DNA of 30,079 nt, from IMG/VR virus record IMGVR_UViG_3300048446_000314, positions 1 to 30,079 of that record; one strand, 5' to 3'. Positions 23,185 through 29,988 of the stretch are shown here, one piece after another (position 1 is the stretch's first letter; each line of letters begins with the position of its first letter). The notes beneath the pieces are model-generated. The model saw nothing but the letters and a program-made list of their open reading frames with translations. It was not told where the DNA came from and ran no database searches. This DNA is from a virus. The position numbers were made by a program, and so were the translations under genes.

Positions 23185-23215
23185 TTTGGAAATGAAAAAA
23201 TCTTTTCTATATTTG
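23185..23215 (+). promoter_or_regulatory. Strong promoter with palindromic box before accessory ORFs
   Basis: TTTG (23185-23188), 19 nt, then perfect TATATTTG (23208-23215): the best match to the Bacteroidota consensus in the window. The spacer holds GAAAAAATCTTTTC (23194-23207), identical to the box at 14866-14879. The ATG follows at 23237. Confidence 0.75.
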
Positions 23216-23236
23216 CTCATATAAATAAGAAACAAG

Positions 23237-23440
23237 ATGAAAAATTTAATTAAACTACTAATCAACAGCAACAATATCATTGAGTTTGAAACTGAAGATA
23301 GTTTTGGACATTTACAATTTGATGAAAAAAATTGGTCAATCTTTTTTAATGCCAAATGCGTTCATGTTTCAAAAACTTTTGATTCAGCATTCAGGAAACT
23401 TGAAAAGCTTGGAATCAATGAAACTAATATCATATTTTAA
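23237..23440 (+). CDS. Hypothetical small protein, first of accessory cluster
   Basis: A 67-residue protein (MKNLIKLLINSNNIIEFETE...), with alternating beta strands (HLQFDEKNWSIFFNAKCVHV) and a C-terminal helix. It is the first gene behind a strong promoter between the capsid and connector genes. It is not a known head protein; more likely an accessory (moron-type) gene. Confidence 0.7.
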   Translation: MKNLIKLLINSNNIIEFETEDSFGHLQFDEKNWSIFFNAKCVHVSKTFDSAFRKLEKLGINETNIIF

Positions 23441-23449
23441 TCAAACAAA

Positions 23450-23539
23450 ATGATTGATAAAACAACAGATCTAATCTTCGGCATCATATTGATTGCAATC
23501 ATTATGGGGTTAGGCACAGGATTAATCACTTTAAATTAG
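23450..23539 (+). CDS. Tiny membrane peptide
   Basis: A 29-residue ORF with one hydrophobic helix (LIFGIILIAIIMGLGTGLI), ATG 23450 to TAG 23539. Short, but it lies in a row of similarly packed small membrane ORFs behind one promoter. Confidence 0.4.
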   Translation: MIDKTTDLIFGIILIAIIMGLGTGLITLN

Positions 23540-23544
23540 AAGCA

Positions 23545-23652
23545 ATGAGAAATAAAATTGAAAAATACTTATTCAGGGCAGCGTTTTGCTTTATGGTATG
23601 GGCAGGGATAGTTGGATTTTTATTATTTGCAACTTGGGTTGATACGCTATGA
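23545..23652 (+). CDS. Tiny membrane protein
   Basis: A 35-residue ORF: basic start (MRNKIEKYLFRAAF) and one transmembrane helix (CFMVWAGIVGFLLFATWV). Its stop overlaps the next ATG (ATGA), which supports both ORFs. Confidence 0.5.
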   Translation: MRNKIEKYLFRAAFCFMVWAGIVGFLLFATWVDTL

Positions 23653-23789
23653 AAAAAGTGAATAAAGGCATTCTGGGATGGATTTTCTTTCTCTTGGGAG
23701 TGAGATGCATTTATATCTTCAATGATGCCTTCACAGGAATCTTTATGATCCTGATTGGATTTACAATGATGTTAAATAAGGATAAATAA
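23649..23789 (+). CDS. Small two-helix membrane protein
   Basis: A 46-residue ORF with two hydrophobic segments (GILGWIFFLLGVRCIYIF and GIFMILIGFTMML) and basic ends. It starts in an ATGA overlap with the preceding ORF. A role in host envelope alteration or superinfection exclusion is plausible but not shown. Confidence 0.55.
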   Translation: MKKVNKGILGWIFFLLGVRCIYIFNDAFTGIFMILIGFTMMLNKDK

Positions 23790-23790
23790 A

Positions 23791-23949
23791 ATGTATATTT
23801 TGGAAAGCTGCAGGGAAATGATTAAGGAGTATATTCGCCTTATGGATGATGAAGCATTCAACAGGATGCCACTATCAAAACAGATAATGATCCTCAATAG
23901 AATGGAGGAGATCAGAAAGGAATTGTCAGAGAAATCTGATAGTGTTTAA
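23791..23949 (+). CDS. Small helical protein
   Basis: A 52-residue ORF, wholly helical and charged (SCREMIKEYIRLMDDEAFNR, ILNRMEEIRKELSEKSDSV). It starts 1 nt after the preceding stop and is the last gene before a terminator. Confidence 0.55.
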   Translation: MYILESCREMIKEYIRLMDDEAFNRMPLSKQIMILNRMEEIRKELSEKSDSV

Positions 23950-23984
23950 TTAGAGTTTTTTTATTATTTTTTTGGTTTGAATTA

Positions 23985-24013
23985 AGGAGTTGCAATTTGT
24001 AGCTCCTTTTTTT
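23985..24013 (+). terminator. Intrinsic terminator of accessory cluster
   Basis: A 10-bp hairpin: 23985-23994 with 23998-24007 (AGGAG with CTCCT at the base, two G-U pairs, 3-nt loop), then T7 at 24007-24013. Confidence 0.82.
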
Positions 24014-24014
24014 A

Positions 24015-24022
24015 TATCTTTA
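24015..24022 (+). promoter_or_regulatory. Possible -7 element abutting the nuclease start
   Basis: TATCTTTA, a one-base variant of TAnnTTTG, ends 5 nt before the ATG at 24028. As the site lies just after a terminator, the nuclease gene needs its own promoter, and a leaderless or nearly leaderless message is likely. Confidence 0.45.
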
Positions 24023-24027
24023 ACTGC

Positions 24028-24402
24028 ATGAATCACAATCAAAGTGGTTGCTTTGCAGAATATAAATTTGCTACAACGGCAATGGAGCAGGGATTTAATG
24101 TATCCATGCCACTTCTGGATTCATCTCCTTATGATGCTATCATTGAAAAGGATGGAGAGCTTTTCAAGATTCAAATCAAATATGTTTCGGCAGATCGTAA
24201 AAAGAGAAGAGATGATGTGCATCTGAATCTTACAGGGGTTAAAGATCCTTATGATTTGAAGTATGTTGATTTCTTTGCCATCTATCTTGAGGAGCATGAT
24301 GGTTTTTTTATTGTAAAGAATAAAGAACAAAAATCAATAAGATTGTCAATAGGTGGAATTTATAAAGATAATTTTCGTAACTTCGCATTGATTACAAGAT
24401 AA
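24028..24402 (+). CDS. PD-(D/E)XK endonuclease (PDDEXK_5-like)
   Basis: A 124-residue protein. GCFAEYKFATTAMEQGFNVS (7-26), PLLDSSPYDAII (28-39) and LFKIQIKYVSADRKKR supply the Glu, Asp and (Q)-x-K positions of a PD-(D/E)XK fold similar to PDDEXK_5 endonucleases. The catalytic acid before the Lys is Q (IQIK), which occurs in some active families. It is flanked by terminators on both sides, so it is a self-contained cassette. It could process phage DNA at packaging or attack competing DNA. Confidence 0.75.
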   Translation: MNHNQSGCFAEYKFATTAMEQGFNVSMPLLDSSPYDAIIEKDGELFKIQIKYVSADRKKRRDDVHLNLTGVKDPYDLKYVDFFAIYLEEHDGFFIVKNKEQKSIRLSIGGIYKDNFRNFALITR

Positions 24403-24429
24403 TCGTTTTTTTCATTGTTTCTGATATTA

Positions 24430-24460
24430 AGAGCTGCATTTGATGTGGCTCTTTTTTTTT
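24430..24460 (+). terminator. Intrinsic terminator after nuclease gene
   Basis: A 10-bp hairpin: 24430-24439 with 24443-24452 (AGAGC with GCTCT at the base, two wobble pairs above), 3-nt loop, then T9 (24452-24460). Confidence 0.85.
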
Positions 24461-24467
24461 ACCTTTA
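24460..24467 (+). promoter_or_regulatory. Possible -7 element before connector gene
   Basis: TACCTTTA, a TAnnTTTA variant that begins in the terminator T run, 14 nt before the ATG at 24482. It would restart transcription of the connector and tail completion genes. Confidence 0.4.
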
Positions 24468-24481
24468 CAAAAAATAAAGTG

Positions 24482-24994
24482 ATGCGACAAATAACGATAA
24501 ATAGCACAACAGGAAATGAGATTATCACTGCTCAAGATGTAAAAGATTTTGTGAGAATAGATACATCTGCTGATGATTCATTGATTACTTTGATGATTGA
24601 AACAGCTCGGATGTTTTGTGAGAATTACATATCCAGAGATATCGTGGCAAAGAATCGAACTTATTATCTGGATAAAACTGAAACAGGATTGATTGATCTT
24701 CCTTTTGCTCCTGTGGCATCGATTTCATCAGTTACTATCAATGGCAGTGCTGCAGATTACGAAATTCTGGGGTTGGATAATGAAACGATTGAATTGGATG
24801 GAGGAGCTGCAGAGAAAGTAAAAATAACTTATGTAACTTCAGGCATCAGCAATGGATTGATCAAACAAGCTCTTTTGCAAACTGTTTCGACTTATTATGA
24901 TAACAGAGCTGATTTCATTACAGGGCAAAGCTTACATCTGATCCCATCTTCATCAAAAAACATTTTGGCATCATATAAATCAATGTTCGTTTAA
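24482..24994 (+). CDS. Head-tail connector protein (gp6-like)
   Basis: A 170-residue protein from ATG 24482; the in-frame upstream TTG at 24440 is inside the terminator hairpin. The N-terminal half is the HK97 gp6/SPP1 gp15-type connector: ITAQDVKDFVRIDTSADDSL, ITLMIETARMFCENYISRD. It continues with a beta region (LPFAPVASISSVTINGSAAD) and a C-terminal helix (ALLQTVSTYYDNRAD). It forms the ring below the portal. Its stop overlaps the next start (TAATG). Confidence 0.85.
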   Translation: MRQITINSTTGNEIITAQDVKDFVRIDTSADDSLITLMIETARMFCENYISRDIVAKNRTYYLDKTETGLIDLPFAPVASISSVTINGSAADYEILGLDNETIELDGGAAEKVKITYVTSGISNGLIKQALLQTVSTYYDNRADFITGQSLHLIPSSSKNILASYKSMFV

Positions 24995-25320
24995 TGGATG
25001 CAGGGAAATTAAATAAAAGAGTAAAAGCAATCCGATTGACAAAATCATCAGATGGATTTGGAGGTTTCACAAGTTCAGAAGCTGTGGCAGGAACGTATTG
25101 GTGCCACCTGAAGCAAAATAAGGGCGAAATTAAGCAGGAAAACGGAATCAGGGAGCAAAGAGTTGAAATTGAATTAATCTTGCGTAAAAAGGCAGCAAAT
25201 GAGATTTTAACAACGGATGTGCTGCAAATAGAAGGTCAATCAGAAAAGCATCGGATCATTGATAAATTTGATTCGGAGATTGATTTTTATACAACGATAA
25301 AAGCAGTGAGAATCCAATGA
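24994..25320 (+). CDS. Head closure protein (SPP1 gp16-like)
   Basis: A 108-residue beta-barrel protein of the head-tail joining type: KLNKRVKAIRLTKSSDGFGG, the W in GTYWCHLKQ, EIELILRKKA and VLQIEGQSEKHRIID follow the stopper family pattern. It binds below the connector and keeps DNA in the filled head. The gene overlaps the connector by one base and the next gene by four. Confidence 0.83.
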   Translation: MDAGKLNKRVKAIRLTKSSDGFGGFTSSEAVAGTYWCHLKQNKGEIKQENGIREQRVEIELILRKKAANEILTTDVLQIEGQSEKHRIIDKFDSEIDFYTTIKAVRIQ

Positions 25321-25751
25321 GTGCAAAGATAAATCAATCGGATTTGAATAAGCTCAACAAAAAGATTGCAAATCTTAAATTGTACTCAAAGCAGGGTTTA
25401 TCAACTGAAGTTGGGAGAACTGCAATGGAGATTGTTGGAAGGGCAAAAGGAGCTGTGAGAAAAGATACAGGGAATTTATCACAGCAGATTGCCACTGAAA
25501 CATCTGGAAAGGGGATTGATATTATTTCGAGAGCAAAGTATTCTCCCTATGTAGAGTTCGGAACAGGAGGATTGGTTGATTTGGATGATATGCTCAAGCT
25601 TGGGATCTCTGCTGATTATGCAGCACAATTCAAAGGCAAAGGAATCAAAGAAGTGAATCTCCCTGCACGACCATTTTTCTTTTCATCTGCTAGGGTTGGA
25701 TTTAAGAATATGCTCAAAAGAATTGAAAAGCAACTAAAGAAAATGACATGA
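25317..25751 (+). CDS. Tail completion protein (HK97 gp10-like)
   Basis: A 144-residue protein with the HK97 gp10 pattern: an N-terminal helix region, GRAKGAVRKDTGNLSQQI, IISRAKYSPYVEFGTGG and LPARPFFFSSARVGFKNML. The family sits at the head-tail interface. Overlaps both neighbours by four bases. Confidence 0.88.
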   Translation: MSAKINQSDLNKLNKKIANLKLYSKQGLSTEVGRTAMEIVGRAKGAVRKDTGNLSQQIATETSGKGIDIISRAKYSPYVEFGTGGLVDLDDMLKLGISADYAAQFKGKGIKEVNLPARPFFFSSARVGFKNMLKRIEKQLKKMT

Positions 25752-26233
25752 GAGAAGTGATCCACAGAATAAGAAAAGCAATCATTGATGCTCTCACAGG
25801 GAATGTTGAATTAAGAGGATCGGCAATCCCTATTTATGGGAGAGTGCCAACAGATGCAAGATATCCTTTTGTGAGGATTTATTCAGTTTCAAATGATGAA
25901 ATTGATCAGAATCAAACATCATATAATATGGAAGTGATCACAAGGATTGAAGTGGTTACAAGATTTGAATCCGATTCAGGTGGGGAGCTTGATTGCAACC
26001 TCATTGTTGATGAATGCTTATCTTTGTTGAGAACAAGATCTGCAGGATACTTTGATCTCACAGAGCAAGGATTCAACGTATATACTTCAGTGAATGAAGG
26101 AATTAAGTATCTGGAAGATGATTTTTCCGATCATACTTATTTCAGAGCAATCATTGAGTTGAGCAATCGAGTTCAGCAGATACCACCTTCAGGAGGGTTG
26201 CAAAATGAATTACAAATTGAATTACAATCATAA
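25748..26233 (+). CDS. Tail terminator-like protein
   Basis: A 161-residue protein in the usual slot of tail terminator/DUF3168-type proteins. IRKAIIDALTGNV, IPIYGRVPTDARYPFVRIY and EVITRIEVVTRFES agree with that fold, as does the late FRAIIELSNRV strand. The C-terminus has a short repeat-like tail (NELQIELQS). It would cap the tube at the head-proximal end. The assignment rests on position and pattern. Confidence 0.72.
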   Translation: MREVIHRIRKAIIDALTGNVELRGSAIPIYGRVPTDARYPFVRIYSVSNDEIDQNQTSYNMEVITRIEVVTRFESDSGGELDCNLIVDECLSLLRTRSAGYFDLTEQGFNVYTSVNEGIKYLEDDFSDHTYFRAIIELSNRVQQIPPSGGLQNELQIELQS

Positions 26234-26826
26234 TGGCAAAGATTACTTTTACAAATAAAACGGACAATCAAACTTCGGCACTTGCAGAGATTTACAAGGT
26301 AACTGCTGCAAATGTGAATGAGATAAAAACAAGCGTGAATGCATTGTATGATGATCAGGGAGGGTTTGCATTTTATGAAGATGCAGCAACTTCAGTTACT
26401 CCAATCAATCTCACACAGGATACATGGACAGATCTCACAAATGACAAAGCAGGATCAGGAACTCTCACAACTCACAAGCCATCATACATCACAGGGGATC
26501 TGTGGGATTCGGCAACAAACACAATCGATCTTTCAGAAGTGCCTGTTGGAAAAGTGATATTGATTCGCAATGATTATGATATAACAACAGGAGCAGCCAA
26601 TACAAGGATGGATTCAAGATTATATTTTCCAGATACATCCAAAAGCGTGGAGTTTGCTCACGATTTGATTTCAACTTCAGGGGATGAAGTGAGATACAGC
26701 AGGACAACTCAATTCTTTGTTACTGCTGCAATCAAAACAACAGGAGTGAAGATTCAAGTGAAAGTGGATAAAAATAATGCATCAGCAAGAGTTGAGGATT
26801 TCCATATCACGATTTTAAGTTTCTAA
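26233..26826 (+). CDS. Probable virion surface/fibre-associated protein
   Basis: A 197-residue protein. The N-terminus is a short helix (ITAANVNEIKTSVNALYDDQ-like region, residues 20-43), of the kind that trimerises fibre proteins. The remainder is a beta-sandwich-like region (VGKVILIRNDYDITTG, RLYFPDTSKSVEF, AIKTTGVKIQVKVDK), resembling jelly-roll heads of fibres. It lies between tail terminator and lysin genes. I do not recognise an enzyme. Start overlaps the previous stop (TAATG). Confidence 0.6.
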   Translation: MAKITFTNKTDNQTSALAEIYKVTAANVNEIKTSVNALYDDQGGFAFYEDAATSVTPINLTQDTWTDLTNDKAGSGTLTTHKPSYITGDLWDSATNTIDLSEVPVGKVILIRNDYDITTGAANTRMDSRLYFPDTSKSVEFAHDLISTSGDEVRYSRTTQFFVTAAIKTTGVKIQVKVDKNNASARVEDFHITILSF

Positions 26827-26827
26827 A

Positions 26828-27181
26828 ATGAAGTATTTTAAGATTTCAGAGTTTGATTCTCCTGATTTGAAAGAAAGTGGAGAGGGAATGAATAAGGATC
26901 TTTTGCAGATAATCGACAAAGCAAGAGATCTCTTTGCAAAGCCGATTCATATCAATTCAGGAATGAGAACTGTTGAGAGAAATGCTCTTGTTGGTGGGAG
27001 TGAAAATTCAAGCCATTTGCGTGGATTGGCGATTGATGTGGCTTGTGATAATTCAAGAGATCGATACAGATTGATTGAAATCTTTATGCTGTTAGGCATC
27101 AATCGGATAGGGATTGCAAAGACGTTTATTCATATTGATATTGATCCTGAAAAGGATACTGATGTAATTTGGACATATTGA
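26828..27181 (+). CDS. M15-family peptidase endolysin
   Basis: A 117-residue protein, the size of a Peptidase_M15_3-type domain. NSSHLRGLAIDVA (61-72) gives zinc ligands H63 and D70 in the SxHxxGxAxD motif, and FIHIDID gives H102. PIHINSGMRT before it is also typical. Members cut peptide bonds in peptidoglycan. There is no signal peptide, so access needs the holin encoded directly downstream (TGATG overlap). Confidence 0.9.
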   Translation: MKYFKISEFDSPDLKESGEGMNKDLLQIIDKARDLFAKPIHINSGMRTVERNALVGGSENSSHLRGLAIDVACDNSRDRYRLIEIFMLLGINRIGIAKTFIHIDIDPEKDTDVIWTY

Positions 27182-27567
27182 TGAAAGGATTGTTGGCAAA
27201 ATTATTGGGTTTGAATGGAAACGGGCAGTCATCTCTTGGAGAGTTTGCCAAAGATATTCGTGAAGCAATAAAAGGAAAAGAGATTGATCCAGATAAAATG
27301 ATGGAGCTTGTCAAAGTACAAAGCGAGATCAACAAGATGGAAGCACAGCACAGATCAGTATTTGTGGCAGGATGGCGTCCATTTATCGGATGGATTTGTG
27401 GATTGGCACTTGCATATAATTTCATCATCAGAGATATTATTGCTTGGGTTTCTCCTGATGCCATTCCTCCTGCAATCCAAATGGATCAGCTCATAACAAT
27501 TTTGTTAGGTATGCTCGGATTGGGAGGATTGCGTACCTTTGAAAAAATAAAAGATAAAACAAAATAA
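27181..27567 (+). CDS. Holin of the 3-TM type
   Basis: About 128 residues from ATG 27181, which overlaps the endolysin stop; the upstream in-frame TTG at 27169 is less likely. The N-terminal half is charged (EFAKDIREAIKGKEIDPDKM). The C-terminal half has hydrophobic helices, FVAGWRPFIGWICGLALAYN, FIIRDIIAWV, ITILLGMLGLGGLRTFEKIK, with the WRP...LAYN...GLRTFEK phrase typical of 3-TM holins. It would permeabilise the inner membrane and release the lysin. Confidence 0.82.
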   Translation: MKGLLAKLLGLNGNGQSSLGEFAKDIREAIKGKEIDPDKMMELVKVQSEINKMEAQHRSVFVAGWRPFIGWICGLALAYNFIIRDIIAWVSPDAIPPAIQMDQLITILLGMLGLGGLRTFEKIKDKTK

Positions 27568-27568
27568 T

Positions 27569-28879
27569 ATGGCAATTCAAGATGATTCTAGCGTAGCTCT
27601 GATTCCTTCAGCTTATGGCACATCAAAGGTTTATTCTGTAATCCCTTCAAATGGGAATGGGGATTTTACTTTCTCAAGATCTGGAAATGCCACAAGAGTA
27701 AACAAGGGAGGATATATTGAAACTATGGGATCGAATGTGCCCCGTTTAGATTACCCTTTAATTGATGGCGTAGTACAGGATTGCCCCGCTTTACTTTTAG
27801 AGCCGAGTAGAACAAACTTGATTGCTGACAGTGATGATATGACAGGTTTTCCTTTTACAAATGCTGCAATAGATTTAAATAGTGGTATCGCACCTGATGG
27901 AAGTAATACAGCTATTAAGTTTAAGGATAATAGCGCAGGTGGGACAAGTTCTGTTAGAATGTTTAGATCATACACAGTAAGCACATCAACTGATTATCAA
28001 ATGAGTGTGTTTATGAAAGCAGGCACTTTAAATTATGCAGGATTAAGAACAGGTAGTTTTACTACCCCTGCAAATGGCGATACTGTTTTTAACTTGTCTA
28101 TCGGAGCTATACACAGTCAATCGTCAGCACACACAAGAGCGTCAATAGAGTACTATGGGAATGGTTGGTACAGATGTTCTATTGGATTTACAACACATAG
28201 CTCTGATACATCAGGGAATTTTGTTATCATTTTAGCAAATAATAATGGTGACCCAAATAGTGTTCCGATTGATGGAACGTCAAACGTTTTAATATGGGGT
28301 GCACAGTTTGAGGCAGGAAACTATACAACAAGCCATATACCAACGTCAGGCAGCTCAGTAACACGCTCAGCCGACGTTTGTAACGGCTCAGGAACAAGTG
28401 CAGAGTTTAACGACAGCGAAGGGGTTTTGTTTGCTGAAATTGCAGATTTTTATGATAGTGCAACTTCAAGAGTAATATCAATTTCGGACAGTACGTTAAA
28501 CAATAGAGTATTTTTCAAGTTTTACACTGTAAGTAATGGGATTCAAGCTACGTTGATTTCGAGTACAGGGGGAACTAACCCACAAATAACAGCAACCACA
28601 AACAACACAAGTGATTTTAACAAAATTGCCTTAAAATATAGTGCTAATGGTTTTAACTTATGGGCAAATGGTTTTGAATTAGGTTCAGATACAATAACCA
28701 ACTTACCTAACAATTTAAACGATTTATCCTTTGATACGGCAACACTAAACGACTTCTACGGAAAAACAAAACAATTAATGACTTTCAAAACAGCACTAAC
28801 CGATAGCGAACTTGAAACAATTACAAGTTGGGACAGCTTTAATGCTATGGCAACAGGACAATTATATACAATAGAATAA
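27569..28879 (+). CDS. Tail/head fibre protein with LamG-like domain 1
   Basis: A 436-residue fibre protein. The N-terminus has the phrase FTFSRSGNATRVNKGGYIET...LLLEPSRTNLI (about residues 29-86) of phage spike/fibre N-domains. A carbohydrate-binding-like beta domain follows (about 90-270), then a LamG-like C-terminus (EGVLFAEIADF...GFNLWANGFELG...FYGKTKQLMTFKTALTDSEL). It is probably the receptor-binding fibre. Base and codon use switch at about 27738 from the genome's normal style to a GAC/AAC/CTA-richer one with almost no GATC, suggesting a transferred tip on a native N-terminus. Confidence 0.83.
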   Translation: MAIQDDSSVALIPSAYGTSKVYSVIPSNGNGDFTFSRSGNATRVNKGGYIETMGSNVPRLDYPLIDGVVQDCPALLLEPSRTNLIADSDDMTGFPFTNAAIDLNSGIAPDGSNTAIKFKDNSAGGTSSVRMFRSYTVSTSTDYQMSVFMKAGTLNYAGLRTGSFTTPANGDTVFNLSIGAIHSQSSAHTRASIEYYGNGWYRCSIGFTTHSSDTSGNFVIILANNNGDPNSVPIDGTSNVLIWGAQFEAGNYTTSHIPTSGSSVTRSADVCNGSGTSAEFNDSEGVLFAEIADFYDSATSRVISISDSTLNNRVFFKFYTVSNGIQATLISSTGGTNPQITATTNNTSDFNKIALKYSANGFNLWANGFELGSDTITNLPNNLNDLSFDTATLNDFYGKTKQLMTFKTALTDSELETITSWDSFNAMATGQLYTIE

Positions 28880-29988
28880 TGGCAAATACTTTTAAATTCG
28901 GTAATGGTAATTGGGCAGTCAAAGATGGCTTTGCCTTAGCATATAATGACGAAAACAATAACTTCAAACCTTTGCCCTTTGAATTTACAAGGGCATCGTC
29001 AGCTACTACGCTTAATAGACAGGGGTTGATTGAAACAGTAGGAAGTGGCAAACCTCGTATTGACTTTACAGATAACACAAGTGGGCATCTACTACTTGAA
29101 CCGAGTAGAACGAATAAAATTACTTATTCGGAATTACTATCTAATTGGACACAAGACGGCGCTTCAACAGCAGACAATAATACCATATCGCCCGACGGCA
29201 CACAAAATGCAAGTAAAATTACGTTCAGTTCAGGAAGTAAAAGATTAGTTTTTACAGTTTCGTCTACTCAAGCTATTTATTCGGCATATTTTAAAGGTGT
29301 TTCAGGTACACAGATAAAACTAAGAAATGCAAGCGGAGCTATATCTAATACGATTACGCTAACCGATGAATGGGTAAGATATGAATTAGACATAAACGCT
29401 TCTAACAGTAATGTTCAAATACAGAGTATAAACGCTGATTATGTTTACGCTTGGGGTGTTCAATTAGAGGACGGAAGCTACGCAACAAGCTATATACCAA
29501 CAGAGGGGTCAAGTGTAACGAGGGTTGCAGAAGTAGCTAATGGTGCAGGTAATTCAACTGTATTTAATGCAAGTGAGGGTGTACTGTTTGTAGAAATAGA
29601 AGCACTTGCAGATGATTTAACCTTTAGAAGATTAACTATATCAGATAATAGTTATAGTAATACTATTGATGTTTTAATGACAAATATCACAAATCAAATA
29701 AGGGTTCTAATTAGAGACAATAATGTTACTACCTCTCAAATGTCGCACACTGTTAGTAATATAGTTGAATCTAATAAGGTTGCTATTAAATATAAAAGCG
29801 GCAATTCTTCTTTATGGATTAATGGAAATAATGTTGGCAACATATCAGATACATTCACATTACCAACTTTGACAGATTTATCATTTGACAGGGGCGATGG
29901 AACAAGTAATTTTTACGGAAAAGTAAAGAATTTAAAAGTTTACAACACAGCACTAACAGATACAGAACTTCAAAATTTAACAAGTTAA
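28879..29988 (+). CDS. Tail/head fibre protein with LamG-like domain 2
   Basis: A 369-residue paralog of the preceding fibre with the same order: FEFTRASSATTLNRQGLIET...LLLEPSRTNKI, a beta domain, then a LamG-like end (EGVLFVEIEAL...SLWINGNNVG...FYGKVKNLKVYNTALTDTEL). It lacks the first residues of the longer protein's binding region and is shorter. It overlaps fibre 1 by one base (TAATG). It lies wholly within the compositionally different segment. The two may form alternative or paired receptor-binding tips. Confidence 0.83.
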   Translation: MANTFKFGNGNWAVKDGFALAYNDENNNFKPLPFEFTRASSATTLNRQGLIETVGSGKPRIDFTDNTSGHLLLEPSRTNKITYSELLSNWTQDGASTADNNTISPDGTQNASKITFSSGSKRLVFTVSSTQAIYSAYFKGVSGTQIKLRNASGAISNTITLTDEWVRYELDINASNSNVQIQSINADYVYAWGVQLEDGSYATSYIPTEGSSVTRVAEVANGAGNSTVFNASEGVLFVEIEALADDLTFRRLTISDNSYSNTIDVLMTNITNQIRVLIRDNNVTTSQMSHTVSNIVESNKVAIKYKSGNSSLWINGNNVGNISDTFTLPTLTDLSFDRGDGTSNFYGKVKNLKVYNTALTDTELQNLTS

